Below are positions 47,581 through 56,871 of a stretch of 64,000 nucleotides of DNA, one piece after another; the stretch's first letter is position 1, and each line of letters begins with the position of its first letter. The notes under the pieces are model-generated. The model saw only the letters and a program-made list of their open reading frames with translations, had not been told where the DNA came from and did no database searches. The DNA lies in the NCBI RefSeq assembly GCF_021026335.1, contig NZ_JAJNCY010000008.1, positions 62,001 through 126,000 on the forward strand, given 5' to 3'. The DNA comes from Rhizobium sp. C1 (GTDB lineage Bacteria > Pseudomonadota > Alphaproteobacteria > Rhizobiales > Rhizobiaceae). The position numbers and the translations under genes are program-made.

Positions 47581-47601
47581 GGCAGGCTTTGCCCGCCTGC
47601 C
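47581..47601 (+). terminator. Terminator-like hairpin after RidA
   Basis: A 7-bp stem, GGCAGGC with GCCTGCC, loop TTTGCCC, then CATTTTT. It lies between RidA and the FAD oxidoreductase, so it may reduce expression of the downstream gene relative to RidA. Confidence 0.65.
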
Positions 47602-47622
47602 CATTTTTCAAGGACGATTGCC

Positions 47623-48918
47623 ATGGCTCCCGCAATTACACCGGTTCAGACCTCGCCCGATTTTCCGAAGGAGACGACCGTCGTCGTTATCGGCGCGGGG
47701 ATCGTCGGCCTCACGGCGGCGCTGACGCTGGCAGAGCGGGGAATTCCGGTCGTGGTTCTCGAAAAGGGCAGGGTGGCTGGCGAACAGTCGTCGCGCAATC
47801 TCGGCTGGTGCCGCAAGATGGGTCGCTCGGCGCCTGACGTGCCGATGGCAGTTGCCGCCGACCAGCTCTGGGCCGAGATGCCGCAGCGCGTCGGCGTCGA
47901 TGTCGGCTATCGCCAGGCCGGCATCATGTATCTCGCCCGCACCGAGGCCGAGATGGAAATGCATCGCGGCTGGATGAAATCGGTCAGCGACCTGACGCTG
48001 GATTCGAAATTGCTCAGCGCCCGCGAAATCGACGGCCTCGTTCCCGGTGGCAAGGGTCAATGGGCCGGTGGCATCTTCACCGCCTCTGATGGTCGTGCCG
48101 AACCGACGCTGGCGCCGAGCGCCATTGCCAATGCCGCTGCGCGTCTCGGCGTCAAGATCGTCGAGAACTGCGCGGTCCGCACGCTGTCGCGCACGGGCGG
48201 GAAGGTGACCGGCGTCGTCACCGAGCGCGGCGAAATCCGCTGCGATCAGGTCTTGCTCGCTGCGGGCCTGTGGTCGCGCAAGTTCCTCGCCAATCTTGGT
48301 ATCTCCTTGCCGACGTTGCCGCTCGTCTCCTCCGTCATGCGCACCGCGCCGATGGATGGCCCGACGGAGATTGCGGTCGGCGGTCCCGACTTCTCCTTCC
48401 GTAAGCGCAGCGATGGCGGCTATACCGTGACGCAGCGCGGCGCACTTGGCGCGCCGCTCATGATCGACCATCTCCTGATCGGCATGCGCTACCTGCACAT
48501 GCTGCGCCATCAGCGGAGCCTGCTGCGCATCAACCTGGGCAAGGATTTCCTCGACGATATCAGGCTGCCTCGGCGCTGGGGCCCGAAGAGCGTCTCCCCC
48601 TTCGAGCGCATCCGTACAATGGACCCGCAGGCGGATGAGGGGATCAATGCCGAGGCGATCCGCAATCTTGTGGCGGCATGGCCGATCTTCAAGGACATGG
48701 TGGTTCAGGACGTCTGGGCCGGCATGATGGATATTACGCCGGACTCGCTGCCCGCCATCGAGCGTGTCGACAGCATTCCAGGCTTCACCATCGCCACCGG
48801 CTTTTCCGGCCACGGTTTCGGCACAGGGCCGGCGGCCGGCCAGCTCGCCGCCGATCTGGTCACCAATGCCCCGCCGATCCTTGATCCGGCGCCCTACAAG
48901 CTGAAACGCTTCGGCTAG
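47623..48918 (+). CDS. D-amino-acid-oxidase-family FAD oxidoreductase
   Basis: A 431-residue DAO-fold flavoenzyme. The dinucleotide motif VVVIGAGIVGLTAAL is at about residue 20, EKGRVAGEQSSRNLGWCRKMGR near 47, and the C-terminal FAD block GFTIATGFSGHGFGTGPAAG near 385. Such enzymes oxidise amines or amino acids to imines, which RidA then hydrolyses. Neighbouring OCD-like, RidA and permease genes make a four-gene amine uptake/deamination unit. Substrate inferred as an aromatic amine, unproven. AAGGA lies upstream of the ATG. Confidence 0.85.
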   Translation: MAPAITPVQTSPDFPKETTVVVIGAGIVGLTAALTLAERGIPVVVLEKGRVAGEQSSRNLGWCRKMGRSAPDVPMAVAADQLWAEMPQRVGVDVGYRQAGIMYLARTEAEMEMHRGWMKSVSDLTLDSKLLSAREIDGLVPGGKGQWAGGIFTASDGRAEPTLAPSAIANAAARLGVKIVENCAVRTLSRTGGKVTGVVTERGEIRCDQVLLAAGLWSRKFLANLGISLPTLPLVSSVMRTAPMDGPTEIAVGGPDFSFRKRSDGGYTVTQRGALGAPLMIDHLLIGMRYLHMLRHQRSLLRINLGKDFLDDIRLPRRWGPKSVSPFERIRTMDPQADEGINAEAIRNLVAAWPIFKDMVVQDVWAGMMDITPDSLPAIERVDSIPGFTIATGFSGHGFGTGPAAGQLAADLVTNAPPILDPAPYKLKRFG

Positions 48919-49250
48919 CGCACCCAGGCAATGTGCCGCCGGTTCCGTCCCTCAATGCAAGTTCTCACGATCTATCCCCGAGATCACTTGCTCGATCAGT
49001 TCGATGTAGAGGGCTCGGTCGCTTAGGATAACCGGGGACGTCGCATGTTCCTCGGCAACGAGGCGGTAAGGCAGGTCGCGAAGCTGGCGAAGATCCAATC
49101 CGGTTTCTATGGATGCGATGCTGTCAAAGCGTGGCCGATGTCTTGACAAGCTCTCAAGCTCATTTGCTCTCGAGTTTCGGTCGGCAGTCCCGACTTGGCT
49201 AGCGTCTCATCCCGGCTGCCAAGCCAAAGGACCTATCCCAGTAGGCCGTC
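48919..49250. other. Intergenic gap with a small unrecognised ORF
   Basis: About 330 bases between the FAD oxidoreductase and benD. A minus-strand frame (48952-49149, 65 codons) reads RALYIELIEQVISGIDREN but I do not recognise it and see no clear ribosome site. It may be a decayed gene end; the rest shows no feature. Confidence 0.35.
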
Positions 49251-50036
49251 TCAGCCAAGATCGCCGCCAGCGACCGGCAAGACGTCGCCGGTGATGTAGG
49301 AGGCTTCGTCGGACGCCAGGAAAAGGATCGGTGCGACCTGTTCTTCGATTGTCCCGTAGCGTTTCATCAATGCGCTGTCCGTGACCTGCCGGACGGCTTG
49401 CGACATCCAGGCTTTCTCCGCATCGCTATCTCCTTCCCCATTGCGCGGGATGCGGCGTGGGGGTGCGTTGGTGCCGCCCGGTGCGGTTGCGACCACGCGG
49501 ATGTTTTTCTCCGCGAGTTCCATGGCGAGCGATTGCGTCAGTGCATTGATGCCGCCCTTGGCCGCAGAATAGGGAACGCGATGGATGCCGCGGGTTGCGT
49601 TGGACGAGACGTTGACGATCGTCCCGCCGCCGCGTTTCAACAGATGCGGCACGGCGGCATGCGTGGCATAGAGCGTCGGCATCAGCGACCGGCGAATTTC
49701 GGCGTCGATCTGCTGTGGCTCGAACTCCTGGAAGGGGCGCATGCGGATTGCGCCACCGACATTGTTGATGAGAATGTCAACGCCGCCGAAGGTCGCGTCA
49801 GCATGCGCAAGGGCTGCTGCCGCACCCTCATAGGTTTCCAGATCGGCGATGAAGAACGAAGCCGCCTCACCGGCCTCCGCCGCGACATCCGCGACGAAAT
49901 CCGCCCGATCGACGAGGAGCACGCGTGCGCCCTCTTTTGCAGCGCGAAGGGCTACAGCACGGCCGATCCCCTGCGCTGCGCCGGTGATCACCATGACCTT
50001 GCCGTCAAACCGGCCCGGAAAGAAATCCGTCATCAC
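49251..50036 (-). CDS. benD: Benzoate cis-diol dehydrogenase
   Basis: A 261-residue SDR with GAAQGIGRAVALRAA near residue 20, INNVGGAI near 92, catalytic NVSSNATRG near 142 and Y-x3-K in PYSAAKGGIN near 155. It oxidises 1,6-dihydroxycyclohexa-2,4-diene-1-carboxylate, with loss of CO2, to catechol. Four-base overlap with benC and the benABC neighbours fix the role. Last gene of the cat-ben run on this strand. Confidence 0.92.
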   Translation of the reverse strand: MMTDFFPGRFDGKVMVITGAAQGIGRAVALRAAKEGARVLLVDRADFVADVAAEAGEAASFFIADLETYEGAAAALAHADATFGGVDILINNVGGAIRMRPFQEFEPQQIDAEIRRSLMPTLYATHAAVPHLLKRGGGTIVNVSSNATRGIHRVPYSAAKGGINALTQSLAMELAEKNIRVVATAPGGTNAPPRRIPRNGEGDSDAEKAWMSQAVRQVTDSALMKRYGTIEEQVAPILFLASDEASYITGDVLPVAGGDLG

Positions 50037-51064
50037 GCCGCCTCCCTCGCGGAAGCGTTCGGTGTGAACTTCTCATAGTGGAAACTGCGCGGTTTCAGGC
50101 CTTTCTCGTCGAAATAACGGCGCACGGCCTCGACCATTGGCGGAGGGCCGCAAAGATAGGTGTCGAATTCGCCATCCAAAAGACCGTCCTGCGGCATATG
50201 CTGGGTAACCCAGCCCTTGCGCGGATGACCGGATGCAGCGTCTGCGACAACCGTCGTGAAGGAGAATGACGGCAGGCGCTCGCGGAATGCGGCAATCTGG
50301 TCGATCAGAACCAGATCGAGATCGCGCGTGACGCCATAGACGAGGTGGATCTTCTCCTTGCAGGCCGCTCTGGCGAGTTCCTCAAGCATGGAAAGAAAAG
50401 GCGCAAGCCCGGTGCCGCCGGCCAGAAGCAGCAGAGGCCGCTGCACTTCGCGGAGATAGAAGCTGCCAAGGGGACCGGTCAGTTGCAAGCGTTCTCCGGC
50501 GGACGCTTTTGCGAGCCAGGAACTCATCAGACCGCCGGGGATCGTCTTGATCAGAAAGCTGACGCGGGCGTCGCCGGGCGCAGAACTGAAGGAATACGAG
50601 CGCGTCTGTCCGCTCTGGGGCACCGCGATATTGACATATTGCCCCGGCAGGAAGGCCGCCGCAGATGCCGGATCGTCGACGTCCAGCTCGACGACATACG
50701 CGGCATCGTTATGGGGAACGATGCGCGTGACCGTTGCTTCAAACGTCTGGTGCCCTGTCTTGCAGGCTGCAGAGGTGGCCGGAACCGCGATTACGCAATC
50801 CGAAGAAGGCTTCATCTGGCAGGTCAGCACAAGGCCCTGTCTTGCCTCGTCGGCCGTCAGCGCATCGTCAATGAAATCGTCGCCGAGGTCGTAGGTGCCG
50901 CTTTCGGCGCGGCATTTACAGGTGCCGCAGACACCGTCGGAACAGTCCATCGGCAGGTTGACGCGGTTGCGGAAGGCGGCGTCGAGGACCTTCTCGTTCT
51001 CGCCGCATTCGACAAACCGGGTGACGCCATCCTCGAAGTTCAGGGCAATCTTGTAGCTGACCAT
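50033..51064 (-). CDS. benC: Benzoate 1,2-dioxygenase electron-transfer reductase
   Basis: A 343-residue reductase with an N-terminal plant-type 2Fe-2S domain (Cys41, Cys46, Cys49, Cys82), an FAD domain (RSYSFSSAPG near residue 160) and an NAD domain (LLAGGTGLAPFLSMLEEL near 220). It passes electrons from NADH to BenAB. The order Fe-S, FAD, NAD is that of BenC, opposite to IacF, whose Fe-S domain is C-terminal. The 37 bases before it after benB carry GGAGG. Confidence 0.93.
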   Translation of the reverse strand: MVSYKIALNFEDGVTRFVECGENEKVLDAAFRNRVNLPMDCSDGVCGTCKCRAESGTYDLGDDFIDDALTADEARQGLVLTCQMKPSSDCVIAVPATSAACKTGHQTFEATVTRIVPHNDAAYVVELDVDDPASAAAFLPGQYVNIAVPQSGQTRSYSFSSAPGDARVSFLIKTIPGGLMSSWLAKASAGERLQLTGPLGSFYLREVQRPLLLLAGGTGLAPFLSMLEELARAACKEKIHLVYGVTRDLDLVLIDQIAAFRERLPSFSFTTVVADAASGHPRKGWVTQHMPQDGLLDGEFDTYLCGPPPMVEAVRRYFDEKGLKPRSFHYEKFTPNASAREAA

Positions 51065-51101
51065 GGATAATCCTCCATTCTCCCGATCGGTGCGGTCATC
51101 G

Positions 51102-51590
51102 TCAGATGTGATAGATGTCGATGACCTGACGGATGTAATCGTTCTTCAGGACGATCTTCTTTCGGACGATCAAGAGACCGTCCGCTTCCTTGCGGATCGT
51201 TACAAAAATGGTGCCGAAGAACTGGTCCGTGACCTTGTAGCGGTGGTTCAGTGTGTGGAAGTTATAGCGGACATCCACCTCCTCGCCGCGCTGCTCGATG
51301 ATCTCCACGTTGGTAACATTGTGGCTGGTGCGCGGTTCCGGCGTGGATGCGCCGGACCGTTCGGTCTTGATGCGGAAGACGCGGTCTTCCAGCCCGTCTC
51401 GATTGGGATAATAGATGAGCGATATTTCCGACTGAGGATCTTCGGTCGGAAGGTCGTTGTCATCCCAGGACGGCATCCAGTAGCTTGCATCCGGGCTATA
51501 GCAGGTCAGCCACTCGTCCCAGCAGCGGTCGTCCAGAAGGCGCGCCTCGCGGTAGAGGAAAGCGCAGATGGCTTCATACGAAATCGTCAT
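51102..51590 (-). CDS. benB: Benzoate 1,2-dioxygenase small subunit
   Basis: A 162-residue ring-hydroxylating beta subunit: [34 protein letters not shown] near the N-terminus (split region residues 8-40), [11 protein letters not shown] near 85 and [13 protein letters not shown] near 112. ATG overlaps the benA stop (ATGA). It is the structural partner of BenA. Confidence 0.93.
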   Translation of the reverse strand: MTISYEAICAFLYREARLLDDRCWDEWLTCYSPDASYWMPSWDDNDLPTEDPQSEISLIYYPNRDGLEDRVFRIKTERSGASTPEPRTSHNVTNVEIIEQRGEEVDVRYNFHTLNHRYKVTDQFFGTIFVTIRKEADGLLIVRKKIVLKNDYIRQVIDIYHI

Positions 51591-52945
51591 TGCGCTGCTC
51601 CGTTCTTTTCCGAGGCAAGGGCCTGCCGCATGGTCCTCGCCCAATATTCGTGCTGGCGTACGAACAGGCCTTCGTCCTCGCTACGCTCGCCGGACAGGAG
51701 AGGATTGATCCCCATTTTCTGCGCATTTTCGTCCGGTCCGTCGATCCACAGCGGAGCTCCGCGGGACAGATCGTTCCACAGCGCGGAAATGCCGGCATAG
51801 CCTTGCTGGCAGGCGCGGAATTCTTCCAGATCGTCGGCCGTGCCCATGCCGGACACGTTGAAGAAATCCTCGTACTGGCGAATGCGCAAGGCCCGGTCGG
51901 AGGCGCTTTCACCCTTCGGCGCAAAGCAGAAAATGTTGATCTCGGTCTTGTCGACGCTGATGGGCCGGGTCACACGGATCTGCGTCGAGAACTGGTCCAT
52001 CAGGAAGACATTCGGATAGAGGCAAAGGTTGCGCGTCTGGTTGACGATGAAGTCGGCCTTCTCCTGGCCGAGGCGCTGTTTGAGCAGTTCCCGCTGACCG
52101 TAGACCGGACGAACCTCGGGGTTCATTGTGGTGGTCCATAACAGGATGTGCCCGTTGTCGAAGCCATAGACGCCGGCGACGGACCGGCTCCAGCCGTTGG
52201 CATCGACAGCCTTGGTACCCTCTTCCTTGCGGCGGCCCATCGTGGCGGCATAGTTCCAGTGCACGGAGCTGACGTGATATCCGTCGCAGCCGTTCTCCAT
52301 CTGGAGCTTCCAGTTCCCGTCATAGATGTAGGACGAGTTGCCGCGCAGAACTTCCAGCCCTTCCGGGGCCTGATCGACGATCTGGTCGATGATGACCTTC
52401 GTTTCGCCGAGGAATTCCTCCAGCGAAGTGACGTCCTCACTCAGGCTTCCGAACAGGAAACCGCGATAGCTTTCAAACCGCGCCAGGCGCTTGAGGTCGT
52501 GGGAGCCGTTCTGGGCGAATTGCGGCGGATATTGCGTCGTCTTCTCGTCCTTCACCTTGAGCAGTTTCCCGGTGTTGGAGAAGGTCCAGCCGTGGAACGG
52601 GCAGGTGAAGCTGCCCTTGTTGCCATGCTTGCGGCGACAGATCATCGCGCCGCGATGTGCGCAGGCATTGATGACCGCGTGCAACGCGCCGGTCTTGTCG
52701 CGTGTGATGACAATCGGCTGCCGGCCGATATAGGTCGTGTAGTAATCGTTGTTCTCGGGAACCTGGCTTTCATGCGCCAGATAGACCCAGTTGCTCTCGA
52801 AGATGTGCTTCATCTCGAGTTCGAACAGCTCGGCATTCGTGAAGATGTCGCGGCGGCAGCGGAAGACGCCAGCATCGGGGTCATCCTGAACGGCTGTTGC
52901 AAGCAGTTCTTCCAGTTCGCCCAGGTTCCGGTTCGTATCGGACAT
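51587..52945 (-). CDS. benA: Benzoate 1,2-dioxygenase large subunit
   Basis: A 452-residue Rieske oxygenase. Ligands: Cys95, His97, Cys115, His118 for the 2Fe-2S cluster, and DGYHVSSVH (D-x2-H-x4-H) near residue 215 for the mononuclear iron. With BenB and BenC it converts benzoate to the cis-diol. Full length for the BenA/XylX family. No second copy is seen in the window; IacC is a separate, different oxygenase. Confidence 0.95.
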   Translation of the reverse strand: MSDTNRNLGELEELLATAVQDDPDAGVFRCRRDIFTNAELFELEMKHIFESNWVYLAHESQVPENNDYYTTYIGRQPIVITRDKTGALHAVINACAHRGAMICRRKHGNKGSFTCPFHGWTFSNTGKLLKVKDEKTTQYPPQFAQNGSHDLKRLARFESYRGFLFGSLSEDVTSLEEFLGETKVIIDQIVDQAPEGLEVLRGNSSYIYDGNWKLQMENGCDGYHVSSVHWNYAATMGRRKEEGTKAVDANGWSRSVAGVYGFDNGHILLWTTTMNPEVRPVYGQRELLKQRLGQEKADFIVNQTRNLCLYPNVFLMDQFSTQIRVTRPISVDKTEINIFCFAPKGESASDRALRIRQYEDFFNVSGMGTADDLEEFRACQQGYAGISALWNDLSRGAPLWIDGPDENAQKMGINPLLSGERSEDEGLFVRQHEYWARTMRQALASEKNGAAQ

Positions 52946-53053
52946 GATCTCTCCTCCCGCTGCAGCCGGGGTCAGGCGCAGCGCTCAAAAGTCTGGTGGG
53001 TTATCGGATCGGGGAGCGAGGCAGGGGCGGCGTGCCCCTGTCTCTCAGCCGTC

Positions 53054-53992
53054 TCAGGCAGCGGCGCGCTTGCGCTGTTCGTTGATCTGGTTGTCGACGC
53101 CGTTGACCAGCGGGGTCAGGTGGATGTCGAAGGTGATCTCAGCGAAGGGACCCTTGAGGTTGTTGGCCTTGATGCTTGCCTCGTCGCTGCGTTCGACAAC
53201 ATCCGGGACCAGCCCGTCACGGGTGGCATAGGCGAAATCGTCGTTGACGAGCGGATCGCCGGCAATATTGATCTGCGTCGTCAGCTTGCGATGGTCCGCG
53301 CCACTCACGAAAAAGTGGATGTGGGCCGGGCGCTGGCCGTGACGGCCGAGTGCGGACAGCAGCTGTTCCGTCGGGCTGCCCGGCGGTACGCCGTAGCCGT
53401 GCGGCACGATGCTCTGGAACTTGTAGCGCCCGTTTTCGTCGGCAATGATCGTGCGGCGCATGTTGAACGGGGCCTGCTTTCCGGTCGGGTCGAAATGCGA
53501 ATAGAAGCCCCTGGTGTCACAGTGCCAGACTTCGACGGTCGCACCGGCAAAGGGCGTACCGTCGGCCTTGAAGACCGTGCCATGCATGATCAGCGTGTGG
53601 CCGTTTTCATCCGTGCCGTCGTCCAGGCGGGCATAGCCCGTGGAAACCGGGGCGCCGGCGACGTAGAGCGGACCCTCGATGGTGCGGGGCGTCTCATTCT
53701 TGATGCCGAGTGCATCGTCGATCGCGTCCAGACGTTCGTCCAGGAAGTGATCGAGGCCGAGGCCGGGAGAGATCAGGCCAGCCTGACCGGAAGCGCCGAT
53801 CTCGTTGAGCCAGGCGATCGCGGTCCAGTATTCGTCGGGCGTCACGTTGAGATCGTCGATCGCCTTGTACAGGTCCGACAGGATTCGATGGACCACCTGC
53901 TTCACGCGCGGATTGCCGCCCGCCTTGTCGAGCCCGGATACGGTCTCCAGAAACGACTTCGTTTCCGGCCGGTCGAAAATCTTTACACTCAT
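53054..53992 (-). CDS. catA: Catechol 1,2-dioxygenase
   Basis: A 312-residue intradiol dioxygenase. Iron ligands: Tyr in GFYSHF near residue 170 and in PHGYGVP near 208, and His pair in RPAHIHFFVSG near 230. It splits catechol to cis,cis-muconate. Start at 53992 chosen because GGAGG is seven bases upstream; the longer ATG at 53998 is only one base from it. Placed after catC and before benA, so catechol from either IAA or benzoate is handled here. Confidence 0.95.
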   Translation of the reverse strand: MSVKIFDRPETKSFLETVSGLDKAGGNPRVKQVVHRILSDLYKAIDDLNVTPDEYWTAIAWLNEIGASGQAGLISPGLGLDHFLDERLDAIDDALGIKNETPRTIEGPLYVAGAPVSTGYARLDDGTDENGHTLIMHGTVFKADGTPFAGATVEVWHCDTRGFYSHFDPTGKQAPFNMRRTIIADENGRYKFQSIVPHGYGVPPGSPTEQLLSALGRHGQRPAHIHFFVSGADHRKLTTQINIAGDPLVNDDFAYATRDGLVPDVVERSDEASIKANNLKGPFAEITFDIHLTPLVNGVDNQINEQRKRAAA

Positions 53993-54057
53993 GTTCATTC
54001 CTCCACTTTTACAGTCTTGGGGCATGCGCGTGTCCTGCGAATGCCGGGTACAACGGA

Positions 54058-54348
54058 TCAGGTATCGTCTTCGCGAATGGCCGAGGGATGCCGCAGCAGC
54101 GGCGTCACTTCGATCTCCATGAACTTGAAGAGCGGAAGCTGCGACAGGATGTCGTGCAACTCGGCGTTATCGCGCACGTCGAAAATGCTGTAATTGGCGT
54201 ATTGGCCGGCGATTCTCCAAATGTGCCGCCACTTGCCAGACGCCTGAAGTTCCTGCGAATAGGCCTTCTCGCGGGCAAGAATGCCTGCAACCTCGTCGGC
54301 CGGCAGGCCATGGGGTATTTTTACATCCATACGGACATGAAAAAGCAT
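54058..54348 (-). CDS. catC: Muconolactone delta-isomerase
   Basis: A 96-residue protein with the catC pattern MLFHVRMDVKIP...WRIAGQYANYSIFDV...LSQLPLFKFMEIEVTPL. It isomerises muconolactone to 3-oxoadipate enol-lactone as a small multimeric barrel. Nine bases after catB. The later enzymes (enol-lactone hydrolase, CoA transferase, thiolase) are not in the window. Confidence 0.95.
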   Translation of the reverse strand: MLFHVRMDVKIPHGLPADEVAGILAREKAYSQELQASGKWRHIWRIAGQYANYSIFDVRDNAELHDILSQLPLFKFMEIEVTPLLRHPSAIREDDT

Positions 54349-54357
54349 GTTCTCACC

Positions 54358-55539
54358 CTAGCCTTTCACACTAATCGTCTTGCGGGCCCCGTCACGGGTG
54401 AAGAAGGCAAGCCTGTCCTCATCCAGCGCAATCCCAAGCCCCGGCCCCGTGGGAACCGTGAGTTCGAAATTGCTGTAATCGAGCGGTTCACGTAGGATTT
54501 CCTCGGTCAGCAGCAGAGGTCCGAAAAGCTCCGTCCCCCAGGCGAGATTGTTGAACGTCGAGAAAAGATGCGCAGAGGCGGCGGTGCTGACGGCCCCTTC
54601 CAGCATCGTGCCGCCATAAAGCTCAATGCCGGCTGCATCGGCGATGGCGGCAACACGCTGCGCCTCGAAAAGCCCGCCGCTCTGTTCGATCTTGATGGCG
54701 AAGACATCCGCGCCGCGCCCGACGGCGAGATCGAAGGCCGTTTCCGGCCCGTTCAGCACTTCATCCGCCATGAGGGCGACAGGAAAGCGGCGAACCAGCC
54801 GGCGTAGTGCCGCGGCCGTGGCCACCGGCTGCTCCACGAGTTCGCATCCCACATCCGCCAGTGCCGCCATGCCTTCGGCGGCCTGCGTCTCGCTCCAGGC
54901 CATGTTGACATCGACGCGCACCGCGGCGCGGTCGCCGAGTGCCCGCTTGATGGCCGCAACATGGGCAACATCTTCGCCGACGCTTCTCTTGCCGATCTTC
55001 AGCTTGAAAATCCGGTGGCGGCGAAGGTCCAGCATCTGTTCGGCTTCGGCGATGTCGCGCGCCGTATCGCCGGAGGCCAGCGTCCAGGCCACCGGCAACC
55101 GATCCCTGAGCCGCCCGCCCAGCAGCTCGCTGACTGCCAATCCGGTTCTCTTGCCTTCCGCATCCAGAAGCGCCGTCTCAACCGCGCTCTTGGCGAAGCG
55201 GTTTTCCTTCACCATCTTGCCGATACGGACCATCAGGGCGCGGACACGCCGCGCGTCCTGTCCGGTCATGACCGGCCCGAAATAGTGATCGACCGCAAGC
55301 TTCATGCTTTCCGGGCTTTCGCCACCGTAAGCCAGGCCGCCGATCGTCGTGCCCTCGCCCACGCCGACAATGCCGTCGCTGCAATAGACTCTGACGATCA
55401 TCAGGGTCTGCCCATCCATCGTGGCGACGGAGAGTTTGTGAGGCCTGATCGTTGGCAGATCGACCAGAATGGTCTCTACACGCTCGACAGTGGCTGCCAG
55501 CCGGGAAGACGCTATATCGGGGAGAAAGCTCGTGTTCAT
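54358..55539 (-). CDS. catB: Muconate cycloisomerase
   Basis: A 393-residue enolase-superfamily enzyme. The catalytic K-x-K is in FKLKIGKRS near residue 170, metal ligands Asp in VDVNMAW near 198, Glu in ELVEQP near 222 and Asp in MADEVL near 245, and the second base Lys in AIKIEQSGG near 270. It cyclises cis,cis-muconate to muconolactone. Start at 55539; an extension to 55581 lacks a ribosome site. First gene of catB-C-A-ben, divergent from catR. Confidence 0.95.
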   Translation of the reverse strand: MNTSFLPDIASSRLAATVERVETILVDLPTIRPHKLSVATMDGQTLMIVRVYCSDGIVGVGEGTTIGGLAYGGESPESMKLAVDHYFGPVMTGQDARRVRALMVRIGKMVKENRFAKSAVETALLDAEGKRTGLAVSELLGGRLRDRLPVAWTLASGDTARDIAEAEQMLDLRRHRIFKLKIGKRSVGEDVAHVAAIKRALGDRAAVRVDVNMAWSETQAAEGMAALADVGCELVEQPVATAAALRRLVRRFPVALMADEVLNGPETAFDLAVGRGADVFAIKIEQSGGLFEAQRVAAIADAAGIELYGGTMLEGAVSTAASAHLFSTFNNLAWGTELFGPLLLTEEILREPLDYSNFELTVPTGPGLGIALDEDRLAFFTRDGARKTISVKG

Positions 55540-55595
55540 GGTGCGAGCTTGGCGCGTTTGAATGAGAACGTCCAACACCAATTCGGTACATTGCG

Positions 55596-55610
55596 ATACC
55601 TCAAAGGTAT
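55596..55610. promoter_or_regulatory. CatR-type LysR binding palindrome
   Basis: ATACC-TCAAA-GGTAT in the 156-base catB-catR gap, T-N11-A form, 57 bases before catB. It agrees well with the known CatR/BenM site (ATAC-N7-GTAT), so muconate-bound CatR is expected to activate catB from here and to repress catR. Confidence 0.75.
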
Positions 55611-55695
55611 GTTTATGGTCGAATGCGGCCCTTCTTGGCCTTGTTGCACTGCAAAATACCTGAAATAATGGCGAAGGGATATCGGAGAGGCATGG

Positions 55696-56631
55696 ATGGA
55701 ACTCAGGCAGCTACGCTACTTCGTCGCGGTCGCACGCGAACGGAACATCACCAAAGCGGCCCAGCTACTGAATATGGCGCAACCGCCGCTCAGCCGCCAG
55801 ATCCAGATGCTGGAGGAGGAGCTTGGGGTTCCGCTGCTGCTGCGCTCGAGCCGGCCGGTGAAACTGACGGAAGCCGGCCGCGTCTTCTATGAGCAGGCTC
55901 TGCAAATCCTCGGGCGCATTGACCAGATGAAGGCTGCAACGCGACGCGTCGGGCTGAACCAGAACAAGATCGTTTCGATCGGCTTTGTCGCTTCGACGCT
56001 CTATGGCGGGCTTCCGACCCTGGTGCGCAAGCTGCGTCAGCATGCCCCTGCGCTTGATATTCAACTGCTGGACATGGCTTCTGTTGAACAGATCGCGGCG
56101 CTCAAGGAAGGCAGGATCGACGTTGGCTTCGGGCGTGTGCAGCACAGCGATCCGGGCATCGTCGGCATCGTCTTGCGCGAGGAACGTCTTGCCCTCGCGA
56201 TTGCAAGGGGATCGGCACTGGCGGAGGCATCGGCGCCCCTGCCGGTGCGTGCGCTGAATGGCCAGAAGCTGATCGTCTATCCGAAAAAGCCCCGGCCCGG
56301 CTATGCCGATCAGGTTCTCAATCTCCTGCATAGCCACGACGTCTACCCGGAGAGTGTTCATGAAGTCGGCGACATTCAGACCGCGCTCGGCCTAGTGGCG
56401 GCAGAAGCCGGCTTGTGCATTGTCCCTTCCTCGGCGCGCCAGTTGCGCTCCGACCTGGAATACAGGCTGATCGAGGGGGATCGCGCCAAGTCTCCGGTCA
56501 TCCTCAACCATCGGCTTGGAGACAACTCTCCCCATATCGAACTGATCAAGCAACTCATTCAGGACATGTACACCGAAAGCCCGCCCTGGCTTGATACCGA
56601 ACATCACCTGCCGACGCGCCCGAAGTTTTAG
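55696..56631 (+). CDS. catR: LysR-family activator of catechol genes
   Basis: A 311-residue LTTR opening MELRQLRYFVAVARERNITKAA, a CatR/BenM-like N-terminus, with the HTH NITKAAQLLNMAQPPLSRQI. The effector region has DIGFGRVQHSDPGI-like VGFGRVQHSDPGI near 155. Divergent from catB with the palindrome between. Only one such regulator is visible although both ben and cat genes are present, so it may answer to muconate alone or to benzoate as well. Confidence 0.9.
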   Translation: MELRQLRYFVAVARERNITKAAQLLNMAQPPLSRQIQMLEEELGVPLLLRSSRPVKLTEAGRVFYEQALQILGRIDQMKAATRRVGLNQNKIVSIGFVASTLYGGLPTLVRKLRQHAPALDIQLLDMASVEQIAALKEGRIDVGFGRVQHSDPGIVGIVLREERLALAIARGSALAEASAPLPVRALNGQKLIVYPKKPRPGYADQVLNLLHSHDVYPESVHEVGDIQTALGLVAAEAGLCIVPSSARQLRSDLEYRLIEGDRAKSPVILNHRLGDNSPHIELIKQLIQDMYTESPPWLDTEHHLPTRPKF

Positions 56632-56674
56632 ACGCATCGGAGTCGCGGCGTCCTCTACGCTCGGTACCTTCATA

Positions 56675-56689
56675 ATATCCCCGAGGTAT
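56675..56689. promoter_or_regulatory. Possible second CatR-type site
   Basis: ATATC-CCCGA-GGTAT, one mismatch from the ATACC-N5-GGTAT form, in the 240-base gap after catR and 183 bases before the amidase. Could be a weaker LysR site for the amidase. Low certainty. Confidence 0.3.
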
Positions 56690-56871
56690 GGAACCAGACC
56701 GAAGCGGTCTTTGACTATCGTTATCATGTCATTTCATCCTGACAGACAGAGCGGGTTCTGGGGGGAGTATCGGATCCAGGCGGCCCGCCGGTTTGCCCGG
56801 CATAAGCCTGAAGTTTCGTCCGGCTTCGCGGGTATTTTGTCTGTTTCAAACTGCCGATTAAGGAGCCGCAC

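Noticed and set aside
52148-54193. A 681-codon plus-strand frame opposite benA and catA
   Set aside because: The opposite strand has the Rieske and intradiol motifs; the plus-strand reading has no domain.
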